Origin: Amoebidium appalachense
Taxonomy: Eukaryota > Ichthyosporea
Reading direction: 5' to 3'
NCBI GenBank assembly: GCA_963693365.1
Contig: CAVNZM010000028.1
Location: forward strand, 1 to 55,213
DNA: 55,213 nt
Each line of letters opens with the position of its first letter. Positions within the stretch are counted from its first letter, which is position 1. The position numbers and the translations under genes were made by a program. Under the pieces are notes generated by a model, which searched no databases, was not told where the DNA came from, and saw nothing but the letters and a program-made list of their open reading frames with translations. Shown here one piece after another: positions 50,696-55,213 of the stretch.

Positions 50696-52060
50696 AGGCC
50701 GTGGCACCTTGATTTCGCAAAGTAGTTTCTGGGCGGGCCTCCACCTACTTCACCAAATCTACTTGACATAAGGTGCCACAAATTTGATTGGATGGTATAG
50801 TAGTATAGTACAGCGATCGCACAAACAACCGATTGCGCCAATCGGATCGCCGGCAGGCCGTGGCACCTTGATTTCGCAAAGTAGTTTCTGGGCGGGCCTC
50901 CACCTACTTCACCAAATCTACTTGACATAAGGTGCCACAAATTTGATTGGATGGTATAGTAGTATAGTACAGCGATCGCACAAACAACCGATTGCGCTAA
51001 TCGGATCGCCGGCAGGCCGTGGCACCTTGATTTCGCAAAGTAGTTTCTGGGCGGGCCTCCACCTACTTCACCAAATCTACTTGACATAAGGTGCCACAAA
51101 TTTGATTGGATGGTATAGTAGTATAGTACAGCGATCGCACAAACAACCGATTGCGCTAATCGGATCGCCGGCAGGCCGTGGCACCTTGATTTCGCAAAGT
51201 AGTTTCTGGGCGGGCCTCCACCTACTTCACCAAATCTACTTGACATAAGGTGCCACAAATTTGATTGGATGGTATAGTAGTATAGTACAGCGATCGCACA
51301 AACAACCGATTGCGCTAATCGGATCGCCGGCAGGACGTGGCACCTTGATTTCGCAAAGTATTTCCTGGGCGGGCCTCCACCTACTTCACCAAATCTACTT
51401 GACATAAGGTGCCACAAATTTGATTGGATGGTATAGTAGTATAGTACAGCGATCGCACAAACAACCGATTGCGCTAATCGGATCGCCGGCAGGCCGTGGC
51501 ACCTTGATTTCGCAAAGTAGTTCCTGGGCGGGCCTCCACCTACTTCACCAAATCTACTTGACATAAGGTGCCACAAATTTGATTGGATGGTATAGTAGTA
51601 TAGTACAGCGATCGCACAAACAACCGATTGCGCCAATCGGATCGCCGGCAGGCCGTGGCACCTTGATTTCGCAAAGTAGTTTCTGGGCGGGCCTCCACCT
51701 ACTTCACCAAATCTACTTGACATAAGGTGCCACAAATTTGATTGGATGGTATAGTAGTATAGTACAGCGATCGCACAAACAACCGATTGCGCCAATCGGA
51801 TCGCCGGCAGGCCGTGGCACCTTGATTTCGCAAAGTAGTTTCTGGGCGGGCCTCCACCTACTTCACCAAATCTACTTGACATAAGGTGCCACAAATTTGA
51901 TTGGATGGTATAGTAGTATAGTACAGCGATCGCACAAACAACCGATTGCGCCAATCGGATCGCCGGCAGGCCGTGGCACCTTGATTTCGCAAAGTAGTTC
52001 CTGGGCGGGCCTCCACCTACTTCACCAAATCTACTTGACATAAGGTGCCACAAATTTGAT
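50696..52060. repeat. 159-bp tandem repeat array
   Basis: Units start with AGG(C/A)CGTGGCACCTTGATTT at 50696, 50855, 51014, 51173, 51332, 51491, 51650, 51809 and 51968, exactly 159 bases apart and nearly identical. Each unit holds GTGGCACC...GGTGCCAC (inverted), CGATTG...CAATCG (inverted) and the palindrome GCGATCGC. Since 159 is divisible by three, one minus-strand frame stays open through the array, but I do not regard it as a gene. Confidence 0.95.
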
Positions 52061-52893
52061 TGGTCGAGATAATTTATATAGTAAAAATATGATTGGCCCA
52101 GAGAGTCTCCTATAGTACAGTACAGGGACCGGCTTACGTCACCGCCATGGCGTCAGCGGGCCTGGCGGCGTCGCCCGTCGACCAATCGGATCTGTGCGGG
52201 TTGTGTTGACTTGATTTTGCAAAGTAGTTTCTGGGCGGGCCTCCACCTACTTCACCATCACTCAGACCTGCCACAATTTGATTGATGGTATAGTAGTGGA
52301 AGCGCCGGGGAGGACGCACAAACAACCGATTGCGCCAATCGGATCGCCGGCAGGCCGTGGCACCTGGATTTCGCAAAGTAGTTTCTGGGCGGGCCTCCAC
52401 CTACTTCACCAAATCTACTTGACATAAGGTGCCACAAATTTGATTGGATGGTATAGTAGTATAGTGCAGTGAACAGCGCCCGGGGGACGCGATCGCACAA
52501 ACAACCGATTGCGTAATCGGATCGCCGGCAGGTCGTGGCACCTTGATTTCGCAAAGTAGTTTCTGGGCGGGCCTCCACCTACTTCACCAAATCTACTTGC
52601 CAGTACCTGCCACAAATTTGATTGGATGGTATAGTAGTATAGTGCAGTGAACAGCGCCCGGGGGACGCGATCGCACAAACAACCGATTGCGCTAATCGGA
52701 TCGCCGGCAGGTCGTGGCACCTTGATTTCGCAAAGTAGTTTCTGGGCGGGCCTCCACCTACTTCACCAAATCTACTTGACATAAGGTGCCACAAATTTGA
52801 TTGGTCGAGATAATTTATATAGTAAAAATATCATTGGCCCAGAGAGTCTCCTATAGTACAGTACAGGGACCGGCTTACGTCACCGCCATGGCG
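52061..52893. repeat. Diverged repeat units with a duplicated block
   Basis: Variants of the 159-bp unit continue with insertions (for example GTGAACAGCGCCCGGGGGAC in two units). A different block of about 90 bases, beginning GATTGGTCGAGATAATTTAT, occurs at 52059-52149 and again at 52799-52893, so a larger unit has been duplicated. No gene seen. Confidence 0.85.
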
Positions 52894-53027
52894 TAATCGA
52901 TAGACCGACAACCACCGGATCGGATGACATCACGGGGTACCGATGACGTACTCACCTGTACAAATAACGACCAACATATGTCGCCACGCCCAGTAGTAGA
53001 GCGCATAGTGTCTCGAAAGAAACAAAA

Positions 53028-54067
53028 ATGGTCGGTTCGTTTGTATTGTACGAACGGTTGAACATCCCCCAAGCCCGAGACGTGGGGTTTCCAGCGACCT
53101 CACCCGGGCTTGACAGGTTGTTCAGGTGTGGATCGGGTGCCACGGCCAGAATGATACGTTTGCTTGACCCCCTCTGTCCTGCGACTGAAAGCATATCCTC
53201 AAGGGCGGTATTCAACGTGCTGGGGTACACTGAGTACACGGACTACACAAAGTCTATGTTTAAGGAAATTCTGCCCAGTGACTTCACATTGGTATTCCTC
53301 GTTGTTTGCGTCTAGGCCCGACTTGACAACCCGCTGCGTGTTGCTGTCTGTGCGGCCCTGGTCGCGGAGGACGAGCGTGCAAGCGCGGCCGCGGCAGCAC
53401 TGCGTAGTGTCCCTGCTGTATCGTATAACCACACCATCAACGCCATGTCCTACGCGCTCGTCGAAAAGGATGAGATCATAGACGGCCTTCGTGTTCGGGA
53501 ACAGGCGCTCAAGGACGAGATTGCGGCCCTCAAGGCTGGGGTCGCGGCAGAAGGCGCGATCGTTAACACCGAGATTGAAGTGAAGGCGGTAGGGATGAAG
53601 TGGTAAGGCTGAAGGCTGCGGTCGCGGCAAAAGCTGCGATCATCGATGCGGCCAAAGCGGAGGTGGCGCGGAAGGACGCGACGATCGATGCACTCAGGTC
53701 AGCGCTCAGGTATTCGTTGGTGGCGCTCAGGGGTATGGTGGCGGCGCTCAAGCCTGAAGCCGAGGTCGCAGAAAAGAACACGGTCATCAGCCCCCTCGAG
53801 ACTGAGGTCGCGGCAAAGGACACGATCATCAGCACCCTCAAGGCCGAGCTCGCGGCAAAGGACACGGCCATCACCACCCTCAAGGACCAGGTCGCGTCGA
53901 AGGAGACCTTCATCGACGCCATCCTCGAGGCCACGCTGACCGACAACGCGCCCAAGACCGCGGCGCTCACGAAGCAGCGCGCGGCCGGGTGCACCCCCGC
54001 GGCCCGCGAGCCGCCGCGCAAGCGCGCAAGGTGTGTCTTCGTGAACGGGTGCCCGATCATCGAGTAG
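53028..54067 (+). pseudogene. Broken coiled-coil gene
   Basis: From the ATG 53028 a frame of 95 codons stops at a TAG (53313-53315). The same frame then continues as good sequence (NPLRVAVCAALVAEDERASA, then MSYALVEKDEIIDGLRVREQ) to a TAA near 53605. One frame over, a coiled coil continues (RLKAAVAAKAAIIDAAKAEV and related repeats) to 54067, ending in PPRKRARCVFVNGCPIIE. The pieces look like one gene with an in-frame stop and one shift. Function unknown. Confidence 0.5.
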
Positions 54068-54262
54068 TCCTGGTAGATGACAAACATCTTTAGCGCGCGA
54101 AGTGTGTCTCTGTGAAAGGGTGCCCGGCTCATCGAGCAGTCCTGGTAGATGACAAACATCTATATTTATTAATAAAAGGGACCCGCCGCGCAAGCGCGCG
54201 GTGTGTCTTCGTGAATGGGTGCCCGGCTCATAGAGCAGTCCTGGTAGATGACAAACATCTTT
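54019..54262 (+). repeat. Three copies of a 70-75-bp repeat
   Basis: The core CCTGGTAGATGACAAACATC occurs at 54069, 54141 and 54240, each preceded by GTGTCT(T/C)...GGGTGCCCG. The first copy overlaps the end of the coiled-coil gene; copies two and three are followed by TTAATAAAAG. It may be a multiplied 3' end. Confidence 0.85.
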
Positions 54263-54429
54263 AATAAAAGGGCCCCGCTCCGGTCGGGCAGAAACAAACA
54301 TAACCACTTAGTCGTTGTCTACTAAGTTGTATTTCCCTTAAGTTTGATACCCGTTGAAAAAGTACATACACACCCCAATACACCATACAGCATGTTGCTC
54401 GACGCCCCCACTGCTACCCCACCCCTAAC
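54263..54429. other. Intergenic stretch
   Basis: Nothing convincing. It contains an AATAAA at 54263-54268 and an AT-rich segment with the imperfect palindrome ACTTAGTCGTTGTCTACTAAGT (54306-54327). It ends at the stop of the minus-strand LRR-like gene. Confidence 0.4.
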
Positions 54430-55213
54430 CTATGTGGTGGAAGCGACGAGCTCCCCCAGTGTGGTTTTCACTTTGTCCGTGGCATGCGGCAGGACCATAC
54501 GGTCGTTGATGTATAGGCCCCCGGATAGCTCTTCGCACACAATGCGAATGTCGGGTGACAATTGGTTGAGGTCACCGTGCAGTCTCACCGTTGAAAGAGT
54601 GGAGAGTCTCAGCTTCTTCAAGTGGGGCGGGATGTCAAACGACGCGTGGACATAGTCTTCGTCGTCCGGCTCGCAATTGTCATGTTGGAACACCTCGAGG
54701 GTGCGCACCGAGTCCGCAAACTTGTGCAGCTCTGTAAGTACGCGAGGGGGGGGGGGCGCGCACGACACTCGGCATCCGGTAGCCATCTTCCAGAGTCCAC
54801 TTTGAGCACGGCACGGTGCATACGAAAATCTTGACGCCGCACACCGTCAGCCGGCCACCGTTCCCCATCCCCGTCGGGTCAGACCCCCCGAGATTCACAA
54901 AATCAGCGTTCACGAGTTTGCCGGTGAATTTTTCCCCTTCCAACCAAACAAAATCAGCCCCTGATATTACGTCGAAAACCACCTCACCGTATGCCTTGAT
55001 TACGACCTGCTTGATGGCGCGGCAGGCCTGAAGACCCCGAATGGTGTGCACCATTGTGTCGTCCGTTTCGAGGTCAACGTCCTCGTTCTCTGCGTCGTAT
55101 GTAACTCCGAGATTCTCCAACGACGGGGGGAGCAGAAGCGTGGTGTTGTGTCTCATTTCATACTCATACACATTGTGGTAGAGCTGGGCTTCGAGTGTTT
55201 TCAGCTTGCTGAA
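54430..55213 (-). CDS. F-box/LRR-like protein, partial and frameshifted
   Basis: The frame enters from the right edge without a start (KLKTLEAQLYHNVYEYEM...), so the N-terminus is outside the window. Leucine-rich pieces (PPSLENLGVTYDAEN; IPPHLKKLRLSTLSTVRL) resemble the LRR-like part of the F-box protein at 26292-27542. At an 11-base G run (54746-54756) the good frame moves by one base and then continues to 54430. Probably a second member of the F-box/LRR family. Confidence 0.6.

Noticed and set aside
50680-52053. Open minus-strand frame of 457 codons with a 53-residue repeat
   Set aside because: It exists only because the 159-bp repeat unit is divisible by three and lacks stops in that frame; sequence is repeat DNA with dyads and no independent sign of coding.
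50696-52893. CRISPR array
   Set aside because: Units are 159 bp and directly adjacent with no unique spacers; this is a tandem satellite-like array in a eukaryotic-virus context.
52952-53239. Minus-strand frame of 95 codons with a hydrophobic end
   Set aside because: It lacks an ATG (GTG only), and the plus strand has an ATG-started frame continuing into coiled-coil sequence.
1-55213. tRNA or rRNA genes
   Set aside because: No cloverleaf with a recognisable T-loop or other stable RNA gene was noticed by eye; a dedicated search was not possible here.

Overview
The window looks like part of the genome of a large eukaryotic DNA virus of the nucleocytoplasmic (NCLDV / Nucleocytoviricota) type, most likely infecting a protist. 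It carries a double-jelly-roll-type major capsid protein (6550-7830), a poxvirus VLTF3-like late transcription factor (776-1762), an Erv1/ALR-like thiol oxidoreductase (3925-4305), a myristoylated L1/F9-like membrane protein (15953-16666), an archaeo-eukaryotic primase (24187-25281), a D5/SF3-type helicase (38854-40413), several KilA-N proteins, F-box and RING proteins, and two cysteine proteases (papain-like and Ulp1-like). Genes are short, intronless as far as can be seen, tightly packed on both strands and strongly GC-rich. TATA boxes precede several starts, and AATAAA signals overlap several stop codons. I could not find a family-B DNA polymerase, an RNA polymerase subunit or a packaging ATPase, so this is either a partial genome or an unusual lineage. 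I do not assign a genus.

Layout. 0-18 kb is a conserved-looking block of virion and expression genes: VLTF3, HNH nuclease, Erv1, capsid, PD-(D/E)XK nuclease, a Rep-like protein, small membrane proteins, coiled-coil proteins, a cathepsin-like protease, an SSB-like protein and the L1-like protein. 17.5-24 kb holds a KilA-N gene, a proline-rich gene with an 86-base poly-C tract, and a long coiled-coil gene built of internal repeats. 24-35 kb has the primase, RING and F-box genes, several membrane proteins, Arg-rich micro-proteins, and a KilA-N gene bracketed by a 56-bp direct repeat. 35-44 kb is an accessory island: three paralogous nuclease-like genes, a decayed and a near-intact copy of a helicase + C2H2 zinc-finger pair in AT-richer DNA, and an Ulp1-like protease. 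44-50.6 kb carries a third KilA-N gene, a multi-pass membrane protein and unknown genes. 50.7-52.9 kb is a 159-bp tandem repeat array. 53-55.2 kb holds broken coiled-coil and F-box/LRR-like genes.

How the genes fit together. Capsid, L1-like protein, Erv1 and the proteases fit virion assembly, disulfide formation and entry. VLTF3 fits late transcription. Primase, SSB-like protein, helicase and nucleases fit replication and recombination. F-box and RING proteins fit control of host ubiquitination. KilA-N genes and repeats mark plastic regions.

Caution: at least ten genes are broken by single-base shifts, many at C or G homopolymers, and two regions are almost pure G/C low complexity. Sequencing or assembly error must be excluded before any of these is called a pseudogene.
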